This document shows, piece by piece, positions 24,000 to 32,700 of a stretch of DNA of 57,797 nt. The stretch's first letter is position 1. Every line of letters starts with the position of its first letter. This DNA is from JBGTLA01 sp041744375 (GTDB lineage Bacteria > Actinomycetota > Acidimicrobiia > Spongiisociales > ZC4RG35), in NCBI GenBank assembly GCA_041744375.1, contig JBGTLA010000110.1, forward strand, positions 1-57,797. The letters run 5' to 3'. Made by a program: the position numbers and the translations under genes. Under the pieces are notes generated by a model that was not told the origin of the DNA, ran no database searches, and saw nothing but the letters and a program-made list of their open reading frames with translations.

Positions 24000-25319
24000 T
24001 CAAGCCGAGGCCAGTGCGCGCGGGTAGGCGACCGCCAGCACGAGGAGCCGACCTGCGATCATGGCCGCCAGCGCCCACCACACACCCACGAGACCCCACC
24101 CCGACACCACCGTCGTCCACAGCAGGGCACCGCCGGTCAAGGCTCCCAGCGCGGTGGAGTAGGCGAGGTACTTCACCTTCAACAGCCCCAGGTAGACACC
24201 GTCGGCGACGAACACGAGGGCCGCCGCCGGCTGCATCGCCGCCGCCACGACGGTGGCCGACCCGATCAGAGCCCGCACTTCCGGCTCCGGACCGAATAGC
24301 ACCCCCAACGCGCCCCGGAACGCGAACAGAACGAGACCCAGCACCACTCCGGCGACGAGACCCCATTGGGCCAGGCGTCTGGCCACCGTTGCCGCTGCGG
24401 CCGAGTCATCTCGCCCCAACTCGTCGGCGATCATCGCCTGGGCGGAGATCGCCAGGGCGTCCACCGTCATCGCCAAAAGGAACCAGGTTTGGGCAACAAC
24501 CTGGTGGGCGGCAACCTCCACCGACCCGAGCGACGCCGCCACCGCCGTGGCGATCATGAGGGTGCCACTGAGAAGAAGGGTGCGCACCGTGAGGATGCCC
24601 CCGGATTGGAGCATGGGTATCAGTTCGCCCCAGCCTGGCAGCCGCCATGACCATGCCTCGGTCCGGCCTCTACCCACCAGGAGGACGACAAACCAACCCG
24701 CTCCTACGACCTGCGCCACCACCGTGGCGATGGCGGCGCCTTCCAGGCCCAGCCCGAATCCAAATATCAACAGGGGATCGAGAACGAGGTTGACGATATT
24801 TACCCCCACCGTGATCACGAGCGGGGTCCTGGTGTCCTGGAAGCCGCGGAATGCCCCGTGACCGGCGGTCACCACCAGCATGGCAGGCGCCGCCAGCGCC
24901 CGAATCCGCAGATAGGACACCGCTGGTGCGACAACCTCGGGCGGCGCCTGCATCAGCCGCACCAACGGTTCGGCGGCCAGCATCAGAACCACCGATACCG
25001 CCACCCCGAGAAAGGTGGCGAGGCTCACGGCCTGGATGACGATCCTTCCGGCACCGACCACGTCTCCCGCGCCGAGCCGTCGCGCCACCATCGGCGTCGT
25101 GACGTAGGCCAGGAAGTTGAAAGCGAAAAATGCGAAGGCGAACAGGGCGGCGTCGATCCCGAGGGCCGCCAAGGGCACCGTCCCCAGACGAGCGACGAAG
25201 GCAGTGTCGGCCAGCGACAGCAGGGGATCGGCGGCCAGTGCCCCCAAGGCCGGTAGCGCCAAAGCGACGATGCGCCGGTCGAGCCGGCGACGGCTCAGCG
25301 GGTCGTCTTGTGCGGCCAT
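24000..25319 (-). CDS. MATE-family efflux transporter (DinF-like)
   Basis: A 439-residue membrane protein with about twelve helices that exports organic cations or drugs using an ion gradient. Recognised from PALGALAADPLLSLADTAFV, PLAALGID and GAFRGFQDTRTPLV, which are typical of the DinF branch. ATG at 25319 lies 23 bases inside the nth gene. Coupling to a DNA-repair gene recalls the SOS-linked dinF of E. coli, but no LexA box was identified here. Confidence 0.9.
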   Translation of the reverse strand: MAAQDDPLSRRRLDRRIVALALPALGALAADPLLSLADTAFVARLGTVPLAALGIDAALFAFAFFAFNFLAYVTTPMVARRLGAGDVVGAGRIVIQAVSLATFLGVAVSVVLMLAAEPLVRLMQAPPEVVAPAVSYLRIRALAAPAMLVVTAGHGAFRGFQDTRTPLVITVGVNIVNLVLDPLLIFGFGLGLEGAAIATVVAQVVGAGWFVVLLVGRGRTEAWSWRLPGWGELIPMLQSGGILTVRTLLLSGTLMIATAVAASLGSVEVAAHQVVAQTWFLLAMTVDALAISAQAMIADELGRDDSAAAATVARRLAQWGLVAGVVLGLVLFAFRGALGVLFGPEPEVRALIGSATVVAAAMQPAAALVFVADGVYLGLLKVKYLAYSTALGALTGGALLWTTVVSGWGLVGVWWALAAMIAGRLLVLAVAYPRALASA

Positions 25320-25969
25320 GGACAGAGGCGAGAGAGCTCACACGAGCCACACAAAGGCCGTCGCGCGTCGCACACGTCTCGGCCGAATTGGATAAACCGC
25401 ATCGACAGGCCCGCCCAGGTCTCCACGGGATAGAGAGACTTGAGATCGGTTTCGATCTTGGCGGGATCCGACTGCCGCGTGAGCTCGAGTCGGTTCGCCA
25501 CTCTCTTCACATGGGTGTCCACCGCGATCGCCGGCCGACGCCAAGCTTCCGCCAGCACGACCGAAGCTGTCTTGCGGCCGACTCCCGGCAGGGTGACGAG
25601 CTGGTCGAGGTCATCGGGAACCACACCATCGAACCGCTCTTCCAGGGCCACGGCCAGGCCGATGATCGAACGAGTCTTCTGACGGTAGAACCCGGTGGAG
25701 AAGATGATCTGCTCGACTTCTTCTGGGTCGGCGTCCGCCAGCTCGCCCGGAGTCGGGAAACGCTCGAACAGAACCGGAGCGACCTTGTTGACGTTCTCGT
25801 CTGTGGTCTGAGCAGACATGACCGTGACCACCAGCAACTCCCACGGAGAGCGGTAGTCGAGGGCGGTTCCAATCGTCGGATATCGTCTCAGGAGGCGACT
25901 GAGCACCTCTCGGGCCCTCCCGCGTTCGGAGGGTGTCGGGCGGGTTCCGTCGGCTCGCATACCGGGCAT
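25295..25969 (-). CDS. nth: Endonuclease III
   Basis: A 224-residue base-excision glycosylase/lyase for oxidised pyrimidines. The helix-hairpin-helix LPGVGRKTASVVL with catalytic Lys and the Asp in AVDTHVKRVANRL are present. The C-terminal 4Fe-4S ligands have the normal C-x6-C-x2-C-x5-C spacing. Two in-frame ATGs (25969, 25960) are candidate starts, neither with a clear ribosome site. The frame is open far upstream but that is not coding. Confidence 0.95.
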   Translation of the reverse strand: MPGMRADGTRPTPSERGRAREVLSRLLRRYPTIGTALDYRSPWELLVVTVMSAQTTDENVNKVAPVLFERFPTPGELADADPEEVEQIIFSTGFYRQKTRSIIGLAVALEERFDGVVPDDLDQLVTLPGVGRKTASVVLAEAWRRPAIAVDTHVKRVANRLELTRQSDPAKIETDLKSLYPVETWAGLSMRFIQFGRDVCDARRPLCGSCELSRLCPWPHKTTR

Positions 25970-26119
25970 CGAGCGGCGATGGTAGAGCCCGGCCCGAACG
26001 GTGTTGAATGACAAGGGAGGCCCGACCCCCAACCCGGCAAAGCCCCTGGTAGGAGGACTGGCGTCGATGGCTGCAACGAATTGTTCAACACTGTCACAAA
26101 ACCTCAGGGAGAAATGGCG

Positions 26120-26572
26120 ATGGATCAGGACATGACCGCCATCGTGGAGCGGATCCGGACCGAGTACCCGGGCTGCTTCGCGTGCGGCACCGACAACCCC
26201 AAGGGCCTCCATCTCGAGAAGGCCGCCCTCGACGGAGACGAGGCAGTGACCGTCTTCCGTCCCGGCGACGAGCATGTCGGGGCCGGTCGATCCCTTCACG
26301 GCGGTCTCGCCGCCACGCTGCTCGACGAGATCATGGTGTGGGCCGGCATCCTGGTTCATCGAGTCCTCACCGTCACGGGCACACTCGATCTGAGGTTCTC
26401 CCGGCCGGTCACCGTCGATGACGAGATCGTGGTGAGGGGCCGCGTCGATGAGCGCCGCGGGAAACGGCTGATCTGTTCGGGGTCCTTGGAGGTGGCGGGT
26501 TCCGCCTCGGTGACCGGGAGCGGGCTCTACTTGGTGGCGCGAACGTTCGAGTCCTCGGGCACAACCTTGTAA
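26120..26572 (+). CDS. Hotdog-fold thioesterase (PaaI/THEM4-like)
   Basis: A 150-residue hotdog protein that probably hydrolyses acyl-CoA thioesters. The motif SLHGGLAATLLDEIM contains the HGG and acidic residue used for catalysis. CFACGTDNPKGLHLE near the N-terminus is typical of the THEM4-like group. AGGGAG at 26106-26111 sets ATG 26120 in preference to ATG 26114 or an upstream TTG. The 3' end overlaps the converging membrane-protein gene by 46 bases. The substrate is unknown. Confidence 0.85.
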   Translation: MDQDMTAIVERIRTEYPGCFACGTDNPKGLHLEKAALDGDEAVTVFRPGDEHVGAGRSLHGGLAATLLDEIMVWAGILVHRVLTVTGTLDLRFSRPVTVDDEIVVRGRVDERRGKRLICSGSLEVAGSASVTGSGLYLVARTFESSGTTL

Positions 26573-26835
26573 TCCTCGCGTTGGAGGCGGCGCGCCATCC
26601 GCATGAGAACCCGAATCGCCGCCACCACGGCGAACAAGCCCACCGTCAGAGCAGCGGTGAGTTCGGGGGCAGCCGTGTACGGATTTCGACAGGTACTGAT
26701 CCCACCGGGGCACAACCCAAAGCCGGTACCACCCTGAACGAGGCTCAAGAGCACGAGGAGTGGCACCGTTGCGATGAGGATGGCGGCACCCACCAAGATG
26801 AGCACCGCCAGACGTAGCCAAATGACGGGCGACAC
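26527..26835 (-). CDS. Small two-helix membrane protein, unknown
   Basis: A 102-residue protein with two membrane helices (about 5-33 and 60-82) and a charged C-terminal tail (MRMARRLQREDYKVVPED). The loop has two Cys (LCPGGISTC). I do not recognise the family. GTG at 26835 follows a possible -10 box by 6 bases; a TTG at 26865 is possible. Its 3' end overlaps the thioesterase gene on the other strand. Confidence 0.62.
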   Translation of the reverse strand: MSPVIWLRLAVLILVGAAILIATVPLLVLLSLVQGGTGFGLCPGGISTCRNPYTAAPELTAALTVGLFAVVAAIRVLMRMARRLQREDYKVVPEDSNVRATK

Positions 26836-26841
26836 ACCTGA

Positions 26842-26847
26842 AGCGTA
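26842..26847 (-). promoter_or_regulatory. -10 box for leaderless small membrane protein transcript
   Basis: TACGCT (TAnnnT) ends 6 bases before the GTG at 26835 and supports that start. No ribosome site is present. Confidence 0.35.
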
Positions 26848-26924
26848 CCCCACACCAGGCCTCAAACCATGCTGCTGGCGACGCCGATTGCACCTCCTCC
26901 CCTCTCGACGCGATACTTGCTGCC

Positions 26925-27140
26925 ATGGCCGAATTCGACGTCGACGCGATGATCGCCCGGTTTGCCATGCGGGCAGCAGCGGTGCGGGAACGTCCCCTGC
27001 CTCCCATCGCCGGAGCCGAACGCAAGAAGTTCGTGGAGCAGGCCGAGACCGATCTCACCGACTACTCGCTCATCGCCAATGCCAAGTGGGTGGTGGAAGA
27101 CGCCCATTTGGTGTTGCGGATACCCCTCGCCGGCGACTGA
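26925..27140 (+). CDS. Small soluble protein upstream of the ArsA/Get3-like pair
   Basis: A 71-residue protein: an acidic, helical N-terminus (MAEFDVDAMIARF), a central EQAETDLTDYSLIANAKW and a short beta-like C-terminus. The family is not recognised. It ends 9 bases before the first ATPase gene, so the three genes probably form one operon. In Mycobacterium tuberculosis a small gene also precedes Rv3679/Rv3680 (from memory), but similarity to this protein is untested. Confidence 0.75.
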   Translation: MAEFDVDAMIARFAMRAAAVRERPLPPIAGAERKKFVEQAETDLTDYSLIANAKWVVEDAHLVLRIPLAGD

Positions 27141-27149
27141 GCGCATGAC

Positions 27150-27995
27150 GTGACACGAGGCCTCGTCCTCGTCTCGGGAAAGGGAGGAGTGGGCAAATCG
27201 GCTGTGGCGGCCGCCACAGCCCTCGCCGCCCGCCGAGCCGGGAAGAGAGTGCTGGCCATCGACATGACCGACGGCGGGGGCCTGGGAGCACATCTGGGCG
27301 AACCGGATCTCGGGTTCAAGCCACAAGTCATCCAGGTCGGGCTGGAGGCCTCCACCATCATCCGCTCCGACGCTCTCATGGAGTACCTGCGCGTTCAACT
27401 GCGCGTGCCGACCCTGGCCACCATCGGACCGGCCGCCCGGGCATTCGACGCCCTCGCCGCCATCGCCCCGGCCGTGCGCGAAGTGGTGACGATCGGCAAA
27501 GTCCTATGGGAGGTGAAACGCGAAGCGTGGGATCTCGTCGTCGCCGATGCCGCCCCCACCGGCCAGATCGGCAGCTTCCTGCGAGCCGCCCGCACCATCC
27601 GCGATTTGGTGCCTTCCGGCAAGATCCTCGACCAGGTCCAATGGATGGAGGACATCCTCACCGACGCCGAGCAGACCGAACTGGTGCTGGTGACGTTGCT
27701 CGAAGAGCTCCCCACCCTCGAGACGGAGGAAACGCTCGCCTGGCTGAACGCCGACCGGCTGGTGGGGAGGACCACGGTCATCAGCAACCGGGTCCTCGAT
27801 GCGCTCGAGTTCAACGGAGACCCACCCGACGGGCCGGTCGGGGACACCGCCCTCCTGGCTCAGGCCTTGTGGGCCGAACAGCAGGAGTGGGCCGGTCATC
27901 TTCCGGTCGACACGAGTCTCCCGTACCTGTTTGGGACCCGCACCCCCGCCGAAGTAGCCGAAAGGCTCGCCGATCTGCTGGACCCGGGCACATGA
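27150..27995 (+). CDS. ArsA/Get3-like ATPase, first of pair
   Basis: A 281-residue P-loop ATPase with deviant Walker A GKGGVGKS near the N-terminus and the switch region VVADAAPTGQI. It resembles Rv3679 (BagA) of mycobacteria more than true arsenite pumps: it is short, has no Cys metal site and no membrane partner. GTG at 27150. Its stop overlaps the next ATPase start by 4 bases. Family members of this type form a Get3-like heteromer; the client is unknown here. Confidence 0.85.
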   Translation: MTRGLVLVSGKGGVGKSAVAAATALAARRAGKRVLAIDMTDGGGLGAHLGEPDLGFKPQVIQVGLEASTIIRSDALMEYLRVQLRVPTLATIGPAARAFDALAAIAPAVREVVTIGKVLWEVKREAWDLVVADAAPTGQIGSFLRAARTIRDLVPSGKILDQVQWMEDILTDAEQTELVLVTLLEELPTLETEETLAWLNADRLVGRTTVISNRVLDALEFNGDPPDGPVGDTALLAQALWAEQQEWAGHLPVDTSLPYLFGTRTPAEVAERLADLLDPGT

Positions 27996-29011
27996 CCCGC
28001 GCCGTAGTCGTGACCGGTGCCGGTGGAGTCGGCAAGACCACCGTATCGGCGGCCCTCGGAGTGGCGGCGGGCCGGGCCGGCCGCCGAACCCTGGTGCTCA
28101 CGGTGGACCCGGCCCGTCGACTGGCCGACGCTCTCGGCATCGAGCTCACGAACGAGCCCACCCCCCATCCTCACGAACCCAACCTGTGGGCTGCCATGCT
28201 CGACGCCTCGGCGTCATGGCAGGAGGTCGTCCGGCGTCATGCCGAGCCCGACGTGGCGGAACGGTTGGTGCACAACGAGCTCTTCGCCACCGCAACGTCG
28301 CATTTTCCTGCGTCGCAGTCGTTCGCCGCCGCCGAGGAGGCCTCCACCTATCTCGACGCCAAAGCATGGGACCTGGTTGTGGTCGACACTCCCCCCGCTG
28401 CCGGAGGCATCGAGTTCTTCACGGCACCCTCGCAGATGACCGAGTTGTTAGGCGGCCGCCTGCTGCGATGGATCACCGGTGCTCATGTACCCGGCCGACG
28501 ATTCCTGTTCGACCGTACCGCCAAGCCCGTCCTGCGCCTCGCCGACCAGGTTCTCGGAGCCAACCTCCTCGAGCGAGTGGCCGAGTTCTTGATGGATTTC
28601 CGTACGACCTACGACGGGGTGGCGAAGCGGGCCCGCCAGATAGAACGACACATGAAGAAGGCCTCGACTGTGGTCGTGACGACCGCCGATCCCGCACCCG
28701 TCCGACAAGCCGAGAAATTCTTCCGAGAGCTTCCGGATGTAGCCGCAACTCCCGTGGCCGTCCTGTTCAACCGCAGTCTGCCTGAAGAGTGGATAGGCGC
28801 CACCGCCCCCTCCGGCACCGAACCCGCCCTGGCCGAGAATCTGTGGAGGTGGTCGGCCGAGTCGCAACGACAGAGGACGGCACGTCGGGAATTCGGCGAG
28901 CGATACGACACTGCCATCGCCACCATCCCGTGGCATCCCCATCCGCCCAACGACGTGGAGTCACTGGCGGCCATGGTCGAGAGCGCCGAGGGTCTGCCCA
29001 CCCTGTGGTGA
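27992..29011 (+). CDS. ArsA/Get3-like ATPase, second of pair
   Basis: A 339-residue partner with Walker A GAGGVGKTTVSAA, the A' motif LTVDPARRLADAL and switch II VVVDTPPA. It resembles Rv3680 (BagB). ATG at 27992 overlaps the preceding stop (ATGA); upstream in-frame sequence is a shadow of the first ATPase. The hydrophobic middle (TELLGGRLLRWITG) matches the client-binding region of the family. A soluble heterodimer acting on membrane proteins or glycerol/envelope stress is inference from the mycobacterial pair. Confidence 0.85.
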   Translation: MTRAVVVTGAGGVGKTTVSAALGVAAGRAGRRTLVLTVDPARRLADALGIELTNEPTPHPHEPNLWAAMLDASASWQEVVRRHAEPDVAERLVHNELFATATSHFPASQSFAAAEEASTYLDAKAWDLVVVDTPPAAGGIEFFTAPSQMTELLGGRLLRWITGAHVPGRRFLFDRTAKPVLRLADQVLGANLLERVAEFLMDFRTTYDGVAKRARQIERHMKKASTVVVTTADPAPVRQAEKFFRELPDVAATPVAVLFNRSLPEEWIGATAPSGTEPALAENLWRWSAESQRQRTARREFGERYDTAIATIPWHPHPPNDVESLAAMVESAEGLPTLW

Positions 29012-29026
29012 AAGCAGCCGGCCGGC

Positions 29027-29659
29027 TCAGACGAGGGCGGGAAGCGAGGAATTGGGGCTGTCGAGGATGACCGGGGCCGCGACCGGCGCCGGCTCCGTGT
29101 AACCCAGCCACTCAGAAACCACCTCGAGGGTGTCGGGGTGGACGTCGTGTCTGCTGTCCTCGCCGAGAACGATGGCCACGGCGTTAGCGAAGTACTCGGC
29201 CGGCCACGACACCGGATCGCCCTCCAGCCACCATGCCTTTGAGGCGGAGATACCCTGGGCCCGTCGCAGCTCGGCGCCGACCTCCTCGGCGGCATTACAC
29301 GTGAAGTCGAGGTGATGGGCGAGTTCGTGGAAGATCACCAGCCGGCTGAGGTCACCGGGTTTCACAAAGAGGGTGGCGGAGTTGGGGGCATAGGCGGCGC
29401 GGGGACGCATGTCGATCTTGGCGACGATGCGTGGTGGAGAGGCCAGCAGGCAAGCCGAATGGGCGGGGACGGCGGTTGCGAACTCGGCCCACAAGGCGTT
29501 GATCCGGGCGGTGGCGGCGGTATCGAGGCCGGTCACTTCAAAAGAGACCGACCAAAGGGAAGGGCCGGCCGGTGTCGGGACGAAGGCGGCGGCCGGCGCC
29601 GCTACGGCGACGACGACTGCCGTCAGCAAACTCAATGCGGTGGTGCGTACTCCCCACAC
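29027..29659 (-). CDS. Secreted HExxH putative metalloprotease
   Basis: About 210 residues with a signal peptide (TALSLLTAVVVAVAAPAAA). The zinc motif HELAHH lies in VIFHELAHHLDF. A downstream acidic residue in WPAEYFANAVA is placed as a gluzincin third ligand would be. C-terminal PVAAPVILDSPNSS is low-complexity. Start is uncertain: GTG 29659 fits a signal peptide; an in-frame GTG at 29704 lies next to the palindrome. No known protease family is assigned with confidence. It lies downstream of dnaE. Confidence 0.7.
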   Translation of the reverse strand: MWGVRTTALSLLTAVVVAVAAPAAAFVPTPAGPSLWSVSFEVTGLDTAATARINALWAEFATAVPAHSACLLASPPRIVAKIDMRPRAAYAPNSATLFVKPGDLSRLVIFHELAHHLDFTCNAAEEVGAELRRAQGISASKAWWLEGDPVSWPAEYFANAVAIVLGEDSRHDVHPDTLEVVSEWLGYTEPAPVAAPVILDSPNSSLPALV

Positions 29660-29704
29660 CCCCGCTCTATCGTCGCAGTGACTAGGGAACTGAAGGACTC
29701 GCAC

Positions 29705-29730
29705 GCGCGAGATGACTAGTCATCACGCGC
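29705..29730. promoter_or_regulatory. 26-base near-perfect palindrome
   Basis: The core GATGACTAGTCATC (29711-29724) is perfectly self-complementary. After one mismatched pair, GCGCG and CGCGC extend it on both sides. It lies just upstream of the metalloprotease gene and 63 bases beyond the dnaE stop. It could be a dimer-binding operator or, as RNA, a 3' hairpin for dnaE; no T-run follows. Confidence 0.55.
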
Positions 29731-29793
29731 TTGATCCCGTTGCGGGCGGTGACCCGTCAGGGCCGGAGGGGGCTCAGCCGAAGGGGGTTCCCA

Positions 29794-32700
29794 TCACAGA
29801 ACGGCTTTTTGGCCGAGCAGCTCCTTGAGCTCGGCGAAGAGGGCCGACCGAGGCTCGACACGATGCTGGTCGGAGAGACGCAACACCTTGTGCCCCTCGT
29901 CGGCGGTCATCTCGAGAACGACCTGGGCCGGGCCGGGATGATTACCCAAGACCCGTTTGAGCCGCTGCACCACGTCGGGTGACAGTCGGGCGGCCGGGAC
30001 CGAAAGGCGAACCGTCAGGTCGTCTCGAATGTCGAGGTCCCGCACCTCGCGCACCATCAGCTTCACGTCGTCACCTCGGTGATCGAGGGTTCCCGCCACC
30101 ACCACGATGGCATCTTCCACCACAAGATGACCGAACTCTTTGACGGTGCGCGGGAAACAGACCGCTTCTATCGACCCACCCAGGTCTTCGAGTTGGAAAA
30201 AGAGCATCGGGTCGCCGCTCTTCGTCCAGCGCCGCGTGATGCCCCCCACCAATCCCCCCAATGTCACCTGAGCGCGGTCCTTCATCTCCATCAACTCCGC
30301 CACCGACGTGGTCGCCACCGCCGCCAGAGCCGTGCGGGCTCCCAGCAAAGGATGATCGGACACGTACAGGCCCAGCATCTCCTTTTCGAACCCCAGCTTC
30401 GTCTTGGGGCGCCATTCCGTGACGGGAACCTCCACCGGTTCGGGGCCCGTGTCGTCTTCGGAGCCGACGAAAAGCGAGAACTGGCCCATGTCCTCATTTC
30501 GACGCCTCTCGAGGGTGGCGTCCAGCATCGACTCGAACACCAGGAACAGGCCTTTGCGAGGGTGTCCCAAACCGTCAAACGCCCCTGCCTTCACGAGCGA
30601 CTCCACCGTCCTCCTGTTGAGGGCGATGGGGTCGACCCGATCGATGAAGTCCTGGAATCCGGTGAAGGGGCTGTCGGCGCGGGCTTCGATGAGCTTGTCG
30701 ACGACCCCTTCACCGACGTTGCGGACGGCCGACAATCCGAAGCGGATACGGCCGTCGACGACCGTGAAATCCATATCCGACTCGTTGATGTCGGGAACGA
30801 GTACCTCGATTCCCATCTGACGTGCCTCGTTGAGGTAGATGGCCGTCCGGTCCTTGTCCTTCTTGGTGGCGGTGAGCAGGGCCGCCAGCGACTCGGCCGG
30901 GTAATGCGCTTTGAGGTAGGCCGTCTGGTACGACACGAGCCCATAGGCGGCGGAGTGGGAATTGTGGACGACGAAGTCATTGGCGACGAAGTTGTGAGTA
31001 CCCGTCACCTCGAGGTCGTAGGTCATCTGCGGACCCAGTGGATCGACAGAAACGATCTCGTCCCACCAGACATCGGCGTCGGCGAGGCCGGACAACTCCG
31101 GCGAGTTGAAGGCCTTGGCCATCAGCCGGATGGTTTCGCGGCGGTATCCCTGCTCGCGGTGATTCAAGGACCACAGCAACTGGGGAGAGAAGCCGCCTTC
31201 ACGGCACAGGGAGACAAGAGAACGGCCGGTCGCCTGCTGGGCTCGAGATGCGGCCTCACGCAGGAGGGGAAATACCTCGCGCGCAGGAACCATGTCACCA
31301 CTGGAGCGGAAAGAAGTAATCGGCTCGCGGAGCGACTCGATGAGGGCCTCCAGCTCCTCCCGGCGACGCCCGACGAGGTGCGGTCCCAGGACGAGGGCGA
31401 ACCTCCGTCGACCAGCCTCGGTGACGACGTGCAACTGCCAGCCCTTACGCGCAGACCCCCGATACCGGAACAACTTCTCGGACAGGGTGGTGCGAATTCC
31501 CAGACGCAACAGGAGGTGAGCAACATCCTCCGCCAGTTGGGCAGACGACGTCGCGTAACAGACGGGACGATTCGGGTTGGCCGCCACGTTGCAATCACCG
31601 TCACCGGACCACATGGTACCGAGAAGGCGCGCCATGTCGACGGGCGGCAACCGAAAGGCCAGGTCAGGCACTCGCTCGACCGTGGCCCCCTGCTGGAAAA
31701 GACCCATGCTGGCGATGAACTCGGTGGCGCCGCACGGGAGCTTCGGATCGATTCGAGCGGCATAGATCGACGTGGCCGAATTCGACCGGTTCACCGTGGC
31801 ACGAGTGTTGTCGAACGAACGCAAGTGACGCACGTAGTCCGCGGCGACAACATCGTCTCCCGTGTCGACAGAGAACGACGATGGGTGACAGGTGTTGCCC
31901 GCGCTGAGGACATACCCGAGCACCGCCAATTCGTGGGGCGCCATCGTCGCCGACGACTCCCACTCGATCCCCGCGGATTGGGCGACGTGATCCCCCGATT
32001 GCAGGTCCTCGAGGGGGCGCCAACCGGAGACGGTGAGGAAGGGGTGATTGGCCGTGGCGGAGATCGATCTACCCGACCGGGTGCGCAAACGGAACACCTG
32101 CTTGACCCCGTTGTGCCAGACGTGACGAGTGGGGCGGCTCGTGCGCGACCATCCGTCGAGAGTGGAGATCTCGAGTAGCTCTTGCGTCTCGAACAACTCG
32201 ACCATTGTCTTGCGCTCACCGCTGGCGGCGTCCACCACCATCGTGTCGCCGGTCAGGCACTTATTGAAGCCGTAACCGGCGAAGTGGGCGATCATGTCGA
32301 AGAGGTCGGCGCCGACTTTCTCGGTGTAACCCTTCGACATGCAGCCGGCTACGAACTTGGCCTTCTCATCCGCCATGACCGACTTGATCTTCTTGCCCAT
32401 GGCCTTGCGGAGGGTGTCCGCCTCGGCCATGGTGTAGCCGGCCATCTCCTGGGCGACCTGCATCACCTGCTCCTGATACACCATGATCTGGTAGGTGTCT
32501 TCGAGCAAGGGCGTCACGGCCGGATGGAGTGGCTCCACCTCCTTGCGGCCGTTCTTGCGGTCGGCATAGAGAGTGTGCATGTTGGCCCCCATGGGACCGG
32601 GCCGGTAGAGGGCCAGGAGAGCCACCACGTCGTCGAAGGAGTCTGGCCGGAGGCTGCGAATGAGTGACCGCATGGGTCCCGACTCCAGTTGGAAGACCCC

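Noticed and set aside
22737..24299. 520-codon plus-strand ORF over the MFS gene
   Set aside because: It is a shifted-frame shadow: Arg/Pro/Gly-rich, without domain motifs, whereas the MFS frame has clear membrane helices and signatures.
25295..27058. N-terminally extended nth of 587 codons
   Set aside because: The upstream part is antisense to the thioesterase and has no domain; the endonuclease III family length fits a start at 25969 or 25960.
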